From NCBI GenBank assembly GCA_017994815.1, contig JAGOJY010000030.1, positions 1 through 52,768 on the forward strand: a stretch of DNA of 52,768 nt, read 5' to 3'. Below the pieces are notes generated by a model. That model was not told the origin of the DNA and did no database searches. It saw only the letters and a list, made by a program, of their open reading frames with translations. This stretch comes from Acidobacteriota bacterium (GTDB taxonomy: Bacteria > Acidobacteriota > Polarisedimenticolia > J045). The translations under genes and the position numbers were made by a program. Position 1 is the stretch's first letter; each line of letters begins with the position of its first letter. Shown one piece after another: positions 43,005 through 50,746 of the stretch.

Positions 43005-43841
43005 ATGTCCACGCGGTCGGCGATCCTCGTCCTGGCGCTGCTCCCGGCCGGTGCGCTGGCGCAGGACGCTGCCGCCCCGCCGCCGGACGAGAACCCGCCG
43101 GCGAACGCACCGGCCCCGGCCGCGCCCCGGCCGCCGGGCGGCCTGCTCGACCCGCGCGATTTTCCGGTCGGCGTGACCGTGCTCGGTCCACCCCCCGACG
43201 TCGAGGACCCCGACGATTACCCGGTCGGCGTGACCGTGCTCGGAACGCCGCCGCTCACCGAGGGCATGTGGCCGCGGGTGCGGATCGAGGTCGCGCCGGG
43301 CGCCGAACCGGCGCCCGCCCCGCCGCGCCCGCCGGTGGTGCGCACCGGCATCGGCCCGCAACGCGTCGCACCCGCCGGCGGCGCCCAGGCGCGGCCGGAA
43401 CAGAAGACGATCGGTCCCGGGATCTCCGAGCAGCAGAAGGCGTTCGGACGCCCGCCGCGGCCCGGCGGGACACCCCTGGCGCCGATCTCCACCTGGCGGC
43501 CGACCGACGCCTACGCGCCGCACGAACCCGACGTGCCGTACCCGTGGAACCCCTCTTCCTTCTCGCCTCCGGTGTTCGAAACGACCTGGGAACCGACGTC
43601 CGCGTACCCGTGGCGCGACCCGGCGCGGCCGTACCCGTGGAACCCCGCGACGTTCGGCGGCTCGCTCTTCGATCTGTCGTGGACGCCGACCGACGCGTGG
43701 GGTCGCACGGTCGGCATCGAGGAGCCGCAGCAGCCCGGCGTCGAGCCGGCCGGCGAGGCGACCGGGGAAGAAGCGGTGCCCGCCGACGAGGAGCCGACCG
43801 AGGTCGAAGCCGCGCCGACGCCGGCCGTGCCGGGCAGCTAG
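43005..43841 (+). CDS. Secreted Pro-rich protein with internal repeats
   Basis: I do not recognise this 278-aa protein. It has a signal peptide (ILVLALLPAGALAQ) and a Pro/Ala-rich linker. Two kinds of internal repeat occur: 'DFPVGVTVLGPPPDVED' followed by 'DYPVGVTVLGTPP', and a C-terminal set 'STWRPTDAY', 'TTWEPTSAYPW', 'LSWTPTDAW' interleaved with 'VPYPWNPSSF' and 'RPYPWNPATF'. An acidic tail follows (EEAVPADEEPTEVE). The Trp/Tyr-rich repeats suggest a carbohydrate or surface binding role, which is speculative. ATG at 43005 with AGGAG. Confidence 0.65.
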   Translation: MSTRSAILVLALLPAGALAQDAAAPPPDENPPANAPAPAAPRPPGGLLDPRDFPVGVTVLGPPPDVEDPDDYPVGVTVLGTPPLTEGMWPRVRIEVAPGAEPAPAPPRPPVVRTGIGPQRVAPAGGAQARPEQKTIGPGISEQQKAFGRPPRPGGTPLAPISTWRPTDAYAPHEPDVPYPWNPSSFSPPVFETTWEPTSAYPWRDPARPYPWNPATFGGSLFDLSWTPTDAWGRTVGIEEPQQPGVEPAGEATGEEAVPADEEPTEVEAAPTPAVPGS

Positions 43842-43870
43842 CGCTCCCTTCCCCCGCGCGGGCGCGGCAG

Positions 43871-44404
43871 CTACCGTCGGCGCGCGTGCGCCTTCAGGAT
43901 CGAGCTGACCGACTTCACGTCGCGGATCGTCCCGTCCAGCACCCAGCCCACGGCCGTGTCGAACGGCACGCGCACCGGCTCGATGACCTCGTCCTCGCCG
44001 AGGTCGAGTTGGCCTGGCTCGAGCGCGTGCGCCTCGAACAGCCAGATCACCTCGTCGGTGAACCCGGGCGTCGTGAGGATCGAGCCGAGTTCGACGAGGC
44101 GGCCGGGGCGGTAACCGATCTCCTCCTCGAGTTCGCGCGCGATGCAGTCCGCCGGCGGCTCTCCCGGGGCGAGCTTGCCGGCGGGGACCTCGAGGATGAA
44201 GCCGCCCGCCGCGTGCCGGTACTGGCGGATCAGCATCACCGTCCCGTCGTCGAAGAACGGCAGCGCCGCGGCCGCGCCGGGGTGGCGGATCGTCTCCAGC
44301 GTCGCGCGCTTGCCTCCCGGGAGCACGACCTCCTCCCGGTCGACCTTGAGCAGCTTGCCCTCGAACACGCGCTCGGTGCGCACGACCTCGCCCTTGTCGT
44401 TCAT
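43871..44404 (-). CDS. NUDIX hydrolase, ADP-ribose pyrophosphatase-like
   Basis: This 177-aa enzyme belongs to the NUDIX family that cleaves nucleoside diphosphate derivatives. The box is complete: GKLAPGEPPADCIARELEEE followed by IGY, with the catalytic Glu residues. The surrounding 'MLIRQYRHAAGGFILEVPAG' and 'TPGFTDEVIWLFEAHAL' match ADP-sugar pyrophosphatases (NudF type). The ATG at 44402-44404 overlaps the stop of the HAD phosphatase gene (ATGA), so both form an operon. Confidence 0.92.
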   Translation of the reverse strand: MNDKGEVVRTERVFEGKLLKVDREEVVLPGGKRATLETIRHPGAAAALPFFDDGTVMLIRQYRHAAGGFILEVPAGKLAPGEPPADCIARELEEEIGYRPGRLVELGSILTTPGFTDEVIWLFEAHALEPGQLDLGEDEVIEPVRVPFDTAVGWVLDGTIRDVKSVSSILKAHARRR

Positions 44405-45087
44405 GTCGATAGCCCCGGGAAGTACTCCAGAAGACGCGTGAGCGGGCCGTCCTCCACGACCAGGTCGGCGGCGCGGCGCACGGCGTCGTCCTTCGGCCTG
44501 TAGGCGATCCCGACCCCGGCGCGGGTCAGAGCTTCGATGTCGTTCCAGTGGTCGCCGACGAAGGCGCACGATTCCGGGGCGCAGCCGAAGGCCGCGGCGA
44601 TTTCCTCGATCGCCCGCGCCTTGCCCTTGGTGTCGTAGCGTGTGGCGCGCCAGCCGGAGATCCGCCCGGACGGTTCGAAGAAGATGCGATTGGTGTAGCT
44701 GACGTCGAACGGAAAGCCCGCGAGCAGCAGTTCGAGCGTCAGGTCGAGCGTTCCGGATACGACGGCGAGACGGTAGCCGCGACGCCGCAGCACGTCCATG
44801 GTCTCGCGCGCCCCCGGGACCACCGCGAGGTGCTCCATGATCTGCCCCTCGATCTCGCCGCGACGGATCCCCCGCAGCATCCAGTCGGAGATGTCCAGCT
44901 CGACCCACTCCGCGTACGTGATCTCGCCGCCGCGGAACGCGGACAACCGCGCCTGGTTCACCAGCGGCTCGCCGATGAAGCGCTCATTGAGGAGTTGCCA
45001 GACGGTCTTGCCCTCGGCGTGTTCGACGAGCGTGCCGTCGACGTCGAAGCAGATGACCTTGATCGGGAGCGGGAAGGGCTGCGTCAT
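44401..45087 (-). CDS. HAD-IB family phosphatase (SerB-like)
   Basis: This 228-aa phosphatase has the HAD motifs: I, CFDVDGTLV (D15, D17); II, 'LAVVSGTLDL'; III, Lys in 'RYDTKGKARAI'; IV, 'AFVGDHWNDIEAL'. The cap region and length are like phosphoserine phosphatase-type enzymes, but other phosphomonoesters are possible. The ATG at 45085-45087 has GGAG five bases upstream. It is the first gene of a two-gene operon with the NUDIX hydrolase. Confidence 0.9.
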   Translation of the reverse strand: MTQPFPLPIKVICFDVDGTLVEHAEGKTVWQLLNERFIGEPLVNQARLSAFRGGEITYAEWVELDISDWMLRGIRRGEIEGQIMEHLAVVPGARETMDVLRRRGYRLAVVSGTLDLTLELLLAGFPFDVSYTNRIFFEPSGRISGWRATRYDTKGKARAIEEIAAAFGCAPESCAFVGDHWNDIEALTRAGVGIAYRPKDDAVRRAADLVVEDGPLTRLLEYFPGLST

Positions 45088-45204
45088 CGGGTCTCCGCGC
45101 CCGGACCGGCAGTGGCGCGAGGAAAGTGCAAGTGTGCCACAACTCGCGCGCTCCGCGGCGCGCGCCGGCAGGCAAAAAACACGTTGCGCGAACGTCACAA
45201 CCCG

Positions 45205-45234
45205 TTGACAGCGCGCGATCCGCTGCGATAGCTT
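45205..45234 (+). promoter_or_regulatory. Sigma-70-type promoter for the ParA-CBM48 operon
   Basis: A perfect -35 TTGACA (45205-45210) is followed by GATAGC/TAGCTT at 45227-45234 (16-18 nt spacer). Transcription would begin near 45240, leaving about 150 bases of leader before the ATG at 45393. The rest of 45088-45392 has no gene. Confidence 0.55.
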
Positions 45235-45392
45235 GCGGACGAGCGAGAATGTGGCGGTAGTGTGGGCGCGGCGCAGCGGACGCCGGGCCCGGTCGAGCGC
45301 GGCGGGCTGCCGCCGGCGGCCCGCGGGGAAGGACGGGGCACCCAATCGATGGGAGTCGTGGCCGGAGGGGCGCCGGGCACGGGGAGGACGCG

Positions 45393-46526
45393 ATGGGCCG
45401 AATCCTCGCTCTCGTGAACCAGAAAGGCGGCTGCGGGAAGACGACGACCGCGATCCACGTCGCGGCCGCCCTCGCGCACCGCGACCTCAAGACGCTGCTC
45501 ATCGACCTCGACCCGCAGGGGCACGCGGCGATGGGCCTCGGCGTGGAGTTGCCGTCCGACCGGCCGACGCTTTCGGACGTGCTGTCGCGCACGTGCCTGA
45601 CCGGCGTCGGCCCCAGCATCGGCGAGGCGATCGTCGCGGCGCGCCCCGGCATCGACATCGTGCCGGCCAACCTCGGCCTCGCGGCGCTCGAATCACGGCT
45701 GGCCAACGTCCCGGGGCGCGAGGAGCGCCTGGCCGAGCACCTGGCGGAGATCACCGACAACTGGGACGCGATCATCATCGACTCCCCGCCCAACCTCGGC
45801 CTGTTGACGATCAACGCGCTGGTCGCGGCCAACGAGGTCACGGTCCCGGTCGAGCCGTCGGCGTTCTCCGCGCAAGGCGCGGAGCGCGTCCTGGAGACGA
45901 TCCGCGTGGTGGCCGAGACCACCGGCCACCAGCTCGTCGTGCGCGTCCTGCCGACGATGGTCTCGACCAACGACCTGTTCGCCTCGACGCTGTTCGGCGA
46001 GTTCCGCGAGCGTCACCCCGGGCTGGTGCTGCCCCTGCGCATCCGCCGCAGCGCGCTGTTCCCGCGCGCCGCCGCCCGCGGCTGCACGATCGCCGAGGTC
46101 TACCCGCGCGCGTCGGCGTGGCGCGATTACCGGGAGACCGCCGACGAGCTGCGCCGCGGCTGGGCCCAGGCCGCCGCGCCCGCCGCCGAGCGCTTTGCCG
46201 GCCTCAAGGTCGTCGCCGGGGGCATCGCGTTCTCGCACCCGCACCTCGGGCCGGAACAGGTCCAGCTCGCCGGCGACTTCAACGACTGGACCCCGGACCG
46301 CTCGGTCCAGCTGCGCAACGGCGGCGGGACGTGGACCAAGTTCATGCCGGTGCGGCCGGGGCGCTACGAGTACAAGTTCATCCTGAACGGCGAGTGGGTC
46401 CCCGACCCGGAGAACCCGCGGCACGCGGTCAGCCGGATGGGCACCGACAACTCGCTGATCGAGGTCCCGCCGGACCTGCCGGGGCGCCCGGTCCCGGTGC
46501 GCGGGGTCGACGCCGAGGCCTTGTGA
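45393..46526 (+). CDS. ParA-family ATPase fused to a glycogen-binding CBM48 domain
   Basis: This 377-aa protein combines two domains rarely found together. Residues 1 to about 265 are a ParA/Soj ATPase with the deviant Walker A KGGCGKTT (K11, K16), Walker A' 'LLIDLDPQG' and Walker B 'AIIIDSPPNLGLL'. Such ATPases position DNA or large complexes on the nucleoid. From about residue 272 is a CBM48/AMPK-beta glycogen-binding domain: 'VQLAGDFNDWTP', 'TWTKFMPVRPGRYEYKF' and 'LNGEWVPDPENPRHAV'. The aromatic/Lys residues that bind glycogen in AMPK beta match W299, K328 and W335. It probably positions glycogen granules or glucan-bound complexes. The partner gene overlaps its stop as GTGA. Confidence 0.93.
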   Translation: MGRILALVNQKGGCGKTTTAIHVAAALAHRDLKTLLIDLDPQGHAAMGLGVELPSDRPTLSDVLSRTCLTGVGPSIGEAIVAARPGIDIVPANLGLAALESRLANVPGREERLAEHLAEITDNWDAIIIDSPPNLGLLTINALVAANEVTVPVEPSAFSAQGAERVLETIRVVAETTGHQLVVRVLPTMVSTNDLFASTLFGEFRERHPGLVLPLRIRRSALFPRAAARGCTIAEVYPRASAWRDYRETADELRRGWAQAAAPAAERFAGLKVVAGGIAFSHPHLGPEQVQLAGDFNDWTPDRSVQLRNGGGTWTKFMPVRPGRYEYKFILNGEWVPDPENPRHAVSRMGTDNSLIEVPPDLPGRPVPVRGVDAEAL

Positions 46527-47170
46527 GCGCTTCCGCGCGCGAGGCGCGCGACCTGCGGGACATCGCGTCGGCGCTGATCTCGAAACGTCCCGCGCCCTCG
46601 GCGTGCGCCCCGGATCCCGGGCTCGAGGTGTTGCCGATCCTCGCGTGTGGTGAGTCCGAGGAGGCTGTCCTGCTCGCGGTCGCGCTGGCCTCGTTCCCGG
46701 TGCCGTTCCGGACCACGGTGGCCAGCGGCCTGCCGGGGGCGGGGCCGTTCCGGCTGCCCGCCGGGACCCCGCTCGCGAAAGTCGCCGACGGCTCCGCGCG
46801 GCTGCTGCTGCTGCTGCCACCCGAGGACGGCCCGGTGCTGCGGGCCGCGATGTTCGCCGCGCACCGGCAGGTGCTGTGGGCGGCGCCGGGAGCGCTGGCC
46901 GAGGCGCGCCTGCGCGGCGTGCTGTCCGCGATCGGCTTCGCGCGCGCCGACTGCGAGGTCGGTTGCCTGTTGGCCCCCGGTGCCGATGTCGACGCGGTCG
47001 GCGCCTGCCTGCGCAACTGGTCGGGAGCGGCGCCCGGCCGCAGCGCGCCCGTTCTCGGGCCGTGGCGTCCCGGCGGGCCGCTGCCGGTGGACGCCGGTGA
47101 GTTCCTGCTGCGCCACGAAGGCTCGCCCGTGGACGCGACGTGGGCCTGGAGCCTGCTCCCCCGGCTGTGA
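46523..47170 (+). CDS. Unknown protein coupled to ParA-CBM48
   Basis: I do not recognise this 215-aa protein. Its GTG at 46523-46525 overlaps the ParA-CBM48 stop (GTGA), so it is translationally coupled and likely a partner. There is no signal peptide or membrane helix. It looks alpha/beta: 'LEVLPILACGESEEAVLLAV', 'LARLLLLLPPEDGPVLRAAM'-like segments (here 'SARLLLLLPPEDGPV'), and 'RLRGVLSAIGFARADCEVG'. It could be a divergent P-loop-free relative of ParA or an adaptor. No DNA-binding motif typical of ParB is visible. Confidence 0.65.
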   Translation: MSASAREARDLRDIASALISKRPAPSACAPDPGLEVLPILACGESEEAVLLAVALASFPVPFRTTVASGLPGAGPFRLPAGTPLAKVADGSARLLLLLPPEDGPVLRAAMFAAHRQVLWAAPGALAEARLRGVLSAIGFARADCEVGCLLAPGADVDAVGACLRNWSGAAPGRSAPVLGPWRPGGPLPVDAGEFLLRHEGSPVDATWAWSLLPRL

Positions 47171-47173
47171 CGA

Positions 47174-47668
47174 TCAGCGGCCGTCCGCGATCAGGAACGC
47201 CCAGTTCGCGAGCGCCAGCACGAGGAAAACCAGCGCCGCGCCCCAGCGCGCCCCGGCCGTGACGAGGCACAGCCGGGGACGGCGCCAGCCGCGCCACCAC
47301 GCGAGGGCGGCGAACGGCGTGTAAGCGGCGCCGAGCAAGAGCCCGCCGATCAGGAGCGGGTTCATGCGCAGGGCGCGAAGCATCCGTGCGTGCCCGAGGT
47401 CGACGATCCCGCGCGTGATGCCGCACGTGGCGCACGGGATCCCGGTCAACGTGTGGAACGTGCACTCGCCGGCCGCGTCGGACAGTACGTCGAGCGGCAG
47501 GAGCACCAGGGCCAGCGCTCCGGCAACGGCGAGGATCACGACCACGCGCTCGATCTCGGCCGTCGGGTGCGATGCGGGGTACCACCGCAGCGCTACGGCG
47601 CGGCGCTGCGCCGCGGGCAGCGGCCCGCAGGTCGCCGGCGTGACCGGGCTGGCCCCGTGCTGCGGCAT
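47174..47668 (-). CDS. DUF2752 membrane protein
   Basis: This 164-aa protein matches DUF2752: the cysteine-rich 'CTFHTLTGIPCATCGITRGI' followed by 'RALRMNPLLIGGLLLGAAY' and further hydrophobic helices ('ALVFLVLALANWAFLIA'). The family is widespread, with two or three membrane segments and no firm function. The first 30 residues are Ala/Pro-rich. It starts at ATG 47666-47668, with a TACAAT -10-like element only a few bases upstream on the minus strand. Convergent with the ParA operon. Confidence 0.85.
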   Translation of the reverse strand: MPQHGASPVTPATCGPLPAAQRRAVALRWYPASHPTAEIERVVVILAVAGALALVLLPLDVLSDAAGECTFHTLTGIPCATCGITRGIVDLGHARMLRALRMNPLLIGGLLLGAAYTPFAALAWWRGWRRPRLCLVTAGARWGAALVFLVLALANWAFLIADGR

Positions 47669-47676
47669 GACGTTCG

Positions 47677-47682
47677 ATTGTA
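47677..47682 (-). promoter_or_regulatory. -10-like element (TACAAT) for the DUF2752 gene
   Basis: On the minus strand TACAAT (47682-47677) lies eight bases before the ATG at 47668, so the transcript would be nearly leaderless. No good -35 was found. Confidence 0.4.
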
Positions 47683-47706
47683 GCGGGGGTTTCGCGCGGA
47701 TCGGCA

Positions 47707-47712
47707 GATAAT
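47707..47712 (+). promoter_or_regulatory. -10-like element (GATAAT) for cysE
   Basis: GATAAT lies 27 bases before the cysE ATG, back to back with the minus-strand element at 47677-47682. No clear -35 was found. Confidence 0.4.
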
Positions 47713-47739
47713 CCCCGGACCCTTGCCGCGGAGGCGCCG

Positions 47740-48378
47740 ATGCTGGACCGCATGCGGGAAGACATCCGGACCGTGTTCGCGCGGGACCCTGCCGCCCGCG
47801 GACCGCTCGAGGTCGTGCTGTGCTACCCGGGACTGCACGCCCTCTGGCTGCACCGGCTCGCGCACGCGCTGTGGCGGGGCCGGATGCTGCTTTTCGGGCG
47901 CCTCGTCTCGCAGGCGAGCCGCTCCTTGACCGGCATCGAGATCCACCCCGGCGCGCGGATCGGGCGACGCGTGTTCATCGACCACGGCAGCGGCGTGGTC
48001 GTCGGCGAAACGTCGGAGGTCGGCGACGACGTCGTCATCTACCAGGGCGTGACCCTCGGCGGGGTCAGCCTCGAGAAAGGCAAGCGCCACCCGACCGTCG
48101 AAGACCACGTCGTGCTCGGGGCCGGCGCCAAGGTGCTCGGGCCCATCGTGCTCGGTCGCGGCTCCCGCATCGGTGCCAACTCCGTGGTGATCCGCGACGT
48201 GGCGGCCGGCTCGACCGTCGTCGGCATCCCCGCGCGCGAGGTCGGGCGGCGCGATCCGGCGGACGCCGAGCGCATCGGCCTGCACCACGAGCGGATCCCC
48301 GACCCGGTGGCCCAGGCGCTCGCGGAACTGCTCGCGCGCATCGAGCGGCTCGAGGGCGGTCCCGGAGAACGACGATGA
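47740..48378 (+). CDS. cysE: Serine O-acetyltransferase
   Basis: This 212-aa enzyme makes O-acetylserine for cysteine synthesis. The short N-terminal helical part ('[16 protein letters not shown]') matches the EpsC-type shorter CysE. The left-handed beta-helix of hexapeptide repeats follows ('[20 protein letters not shown]', '[20 protein letters not shown]', '[20 protein letters not shown]') with the catalytic HG in '[11 protein letters not shown]'. ATG at 47740 with GGAGG. It is coupled to the next gene through ATGA. Confidence 0.93.
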   Translation: MLDRMREDIRTVFARDPAARGPLEVVLCYPGLHALWLHRLAHALWRGRMLLFGRLVSQASRSLTGIEIHPGARIGRRVFIDHGSGVVVGETSEVGDDVVIYQGVTLGGVSLEKGKRHPTVEDHVVLGAGAKVLGPIVLGRGSRIGANSVVIRDVAAGSTVVGIPAREVGRRDPADAERIGLHHERIPDPVAQALAELLARIERLEGGPGERR

Positions 48379-49547
48379 AGGACCTCGGCGGCATGAACGT
48401 GGCCGTGCTCGGCGCCGGCCGGCAGGGAACATGCGCCGCGTACGATCTCGTGGCCCACGGCCGGGCGGCGCGCGTGGTGCTGGCCGACGCGAGCGCGGAC
48501 CAGCTCGCGCAGGCCGTGGCCCGGCTGCAGCGGCTAGTTCCCGGGACGCCGGTCCACACCGTGCTCGCCGACGGGGGTGACCGCGCGGCCTTGGCCGCGG
48601 CGCTCGAGGGCTGCCGGACCGCGGTCTGCGCGCTGCCCTACCGCTGCGCGCCGGTCGCGGCGCGTGCCGCGATCGACGCGCGCTGCCACCTGGTGGACCT
48701 CGGCGGCAACTCCGCGGTCTCCGGCAGCCTGTTCGAGCTGCACGGGGAGGCGGCGGCCGCGGGGGTGGCGATCGTCCCGGACACCGGCCTCGCGCCCGGC
48801 CTGGCCAATACGCTCGCGGCGGCGGGCGTGGCCGAACTCGAGAACGCGCGCGAGGTCAGGATCTGGTGCGGCGGTCTCCCGGCCGACCCCTCGCTGCCGT
48901 TCGGTTACCGCCTCGTGTTCAGCCCCGCGGGGCTGATCAACGAGTACAGCGGCGACGCGGTCTACCTGCGGGGCGGGCGCCTCGTGCGCGTGCCGGCGCT
49001 GTCGGAGATCGAGGAGCTCGACCTGCCGAACGTCGGCCGCGTCGAAGCCGCGCCCACCAGCGGCGGGACTTCCACCGCGCCCGAGAGCTTTGCCGGCCGG
49101 CTGGAACTCTACGAGTACCGTACCGTGCGCTACCCCGGGCACTTCCGCCGCTTCCGCGACCTGGCCGACCTCGGCCTGTTCGGCGAGACACCGCTCGACA
49201 TCGGTTCCGGCAGCGTGCGACCGCGCGAGCTGCTCGTCCGGCTGCTCGCACGGGCGCTGGAACGTCCGGAGGCGCCGGACCTGGTCGTGCTGCGCGTCGA
49301 GGTCCGCGGGGCGACCGGCGGAATGCCGCGCATCGTCTATGACCTGTTCGACCGCGAGGATCCGCGCACCGGGTTCACGGCCATGGAACGCTGCACCGCG
49401 TACCCGGCCGCCGCGGTGGCCGAGATGGCGGCGTGCGGCGAGATCGAGCCGGGAACGCGCCGGCTCGAGCTGGACGTCGCGCCGGACGTTTGCCTGCGCC
49501 GGCTGGGCAGCCGCCCCCTGTCGATCTGCCGGGGAGTGAGCCCGTAA
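48375..49547 (+). CDS. Saccharopine dehydrogenase-like oxidoreductase
   Basis: This 390-aa protein has an N-terminal NAD(P)-binding motif ([19 protein letters not shown]) and a middle region with '[17 protein letters not shown]' and '[15 protein letters not shown]', as in saccharopine/lysine dehydrogenase-type proteins. The C-terminal catalytic-like region contains '[20 protein letters not shown]'. L-lysine dehydrogenase is one option; other amino acids are possible. The ATG at 48375 overlaps the cysE stop. A T-following hairpin terminates the pair. Confidence 0.85.
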   Translation: MKDLGGMNVAVLGAGRQGTCAAYDLVAHGRAARVVLADASADQLAQAVARLQRLVPGTPVHTVLADGGDRAALAAALEGCRTAVCALPYRCAPVAARAAIDARCHLVDLGGNSAVSGSLFELHGEAAAAGVAIVPDTGLAPGLANTLAAAGVAELENAREVRIWCGGLPADPSLPFGYRLVFSPAGLINEYSGDAVYLRGGRLVRVPALSEIEELDLPNVGRVEAAPTSGGTSTAPESFAGRLELYEYRTVRYPGHFRRFRDLADLGLFGETPLDIGSGSVRPRELLVRLLARALERPEAPDLVVLRVEVRGATGGMPRIVYDLFDREDPRTGFTAMERCTAYPAAAVAEMAACGEIEPGTRRLELDVAPDVCLRRLGSRPLSICRGVSP

Positions 49548-49647
49548 CACCACGTCAGCGCGGGGCGGGTCGCCGGCGACGCGGACCGTCCGGGCGGAGC
49601 CGTGGAGTCCCGGCCCCGGTGTCGACGTCCGCGCCTCGCGGGCCCAT

Positions 49648-49670
49648 AAGCCGCGCCAGGCGCGGCTTTG
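49648..49670 (+). terminator. Rho-independent terminator after the saccharopine-dehydrogenase-like gene
   Basis: AAGCCGCG (49648-49655) pairs with CGCGGCTT (49661-49668) and can extend inward by CC/GG; TGTGTT follows. It lies 100 bases after the stop at 49547. Confidence 0.7.
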
Positions 49671-49732
49671 TGTTCCCCCGACGCGGTGTTCCAGGCTCGC
49701 CTCGGGAGCACCATCACCCCCACGGGGGCTGT

Positions 49733-49759
49733 CGAAAAACACAACAAGCGTGTTTTTCG
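49733..49759. promoter_or_regulatory. 10-bp perfect operator-like dyad, probable activator site
   Basis: CGAAAAACAC (49733-49742) and GTGTTTTTCG (49750-49759) form a perfect inverted repeat with a 7-nt spacer AACAAGC. It lies about 190 bases upstream of a sigma-54 promoter in an AT-rich stretch, as expected for an enhancer site. The sequence differs from the dyads at 4713 and 4818, so a different regulator is implied. Confidence 0.6.
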
Positions 49760-49842
49760 CCACTCTTGGTACAAGTTGTTGATCATAAAGACGATACTCA
49801 TGCATAGGTCGTGCTGTGGCGATCTTCGCCATTCGCGATCGT

Positions 49843-49870
49843 GGGAAAACACAACATTTCGCGTTTGACG
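49843..49870. promoter_or_regulatory. Second, imperfect copy of the activator dyad
   Basis: GGGAAAACAC-AACATTTC-GCGTTTGACG repeats the left arm and spacer start (GAAAACACAACA) of the dyad at 49733-49759 with a weaker right arm. The two centres are about 111 bases apart and this one is about 78 bases from the -24 element. Confidence 0.45.
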
Positions 49871-49933
49871 CCCGCGACCGCGCCCCAGCTGCAAGGTTCG
49901 GCCATTCAATAACTTGCCTCGCCGAAAGGTCCT

Positions 49934-49949
49934 TGGCACGAACCCTGCT
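49934..49949 (+). promoter_or_regulatory. Sigma-54 (-24/-12) promoter of the GcvH-like/ferredoxin/NrfD operon
   Basis: TGGCACG-AACC-CTGCT matches the sigma-54 consensus with GG and GC at correct spacing and one mismatch in the -12 block. Transcription would begin near 49960, about 55 bases before the GTG/ATG region at 50015. The ~470-base gap 49548-50014 holds this promoter, two dyads, a terminator and a possible IHF-like site on the minus strand (ATCAA-CAAC-TTG, about 49772-49784). Confidence 0.8.
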
Positions 49950-50014
49950 TATCAAATGGTCAGGCAACCCGCCCCGACCCCCACGGGTCCGCCGGGTGCC
50001 ACAGGGAGGCTTCG

Positions 50015-50692
50015 ATGGTAGCGATCTTCGTCGTCGGTTTGGTGGTTCTCTTCCTGGCAGTCGACTTGGCTCTCGCCGCCCGCGGCCGCAAGTCGATCGC
50101 GCAGCAGCTGATGGAGCGCGAGGAAGCTCGCGGGGAACACCAGCTGGTGGGTGGCTTCCAGCTCGCGACGGACCGGGCCTATCACCCGGGGCACACCTGG
50201 GCCCGGTACCTCGGCGAGGGCCTGGCCCGCGTCGGCGTCGACGATTTCGCCTCGCGCCTGATCGGCACTCCCGACGCCGTCGAGCTGCCGGCGGTGGGGG
50301 CCGTCGTCCGGGCCGGCCGGCCGCTGGCCCGCGTGCGCCGCGGCGCCCGGCGGACCTCGGTGGTGGCGCCGATCTCCGGCGTGGTCACCGCCGTGAACCG
50401 CGAGCTGCTCGAGAAGCCGGCGCGCCTCGGCCAGAGCCCGTACAGCGAGGGCTGGATGGTCGAGGTCAAGGGCGACAGCCTGCGCCTCGACCTGCGCGCG
50501 CTGCTCTCCGGTGAACTCGCCCGCCGCTGGATGGACGAGTCCGTGGCCGTGATGCACCGGCTGTTCTCGCCGCCCGAGGCGCTGCCCGCGGCGGCCGACG
50601 GCGGCCGCGCCGTGGACGGCATCTCGGACCAGATGGACGACCCCACCTGGGAGCGGGCGCGCTCGCGCTTCCTCCTGACGGATCCCGACTGA
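50015..50692 (+). CDS. Membrane-anchored GcvH-like protein without lipoyl lysine
   Basis: This 225-aa protein has one N-terminal membrane helix (VAIFVVGLVVLFLAVDLAL) followed by a region like glycine cleavage H protein: 'VELPAVGAVVRAGRPLARV', 'VVAPISGVVTAVNRELLEKP' and 'YSEGWMVEVK'. The position of the lipoyl-lysine in 'ESVKA' of GcvH is Ala111 in 'VRRGARRTS', so it cannot carry lipoate. The C-terminus is acidic and helical. It begins a sigma-54-driven operon with a four-cluster ferredoxin and an NrfD-type membrane subunit. Similar GcvH-like genes sit next to such redox complexes in other bacteria (from general knowledge), with unclear roles. Confidence 0.85.
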   Translation: MVAIFVVGLVVLFLAVDLALAARGRKSIAQQLMEREEARGEHQLVGGFQLATDRAYHPGHTWARYLGEGLARVGVDDFASRLIGTPDAVELPAVGAVVRAGRPLARVRRGARRTSVVAPISGVVTAVNRELLEKPARLGQSPYSEGWMVEVKGDSLRLDLRALLSGELARRWMDESVAVMHRLFSPPEALPAAADGGRAVDGISDQMDDPTWERARSRFLLTDPD

Positions 50693-50746
50693 CATCACGC
50701 GACCGGGCGCCCCGACCGCAAGGGGGCGGGGCGCCAGGAGAACAAC

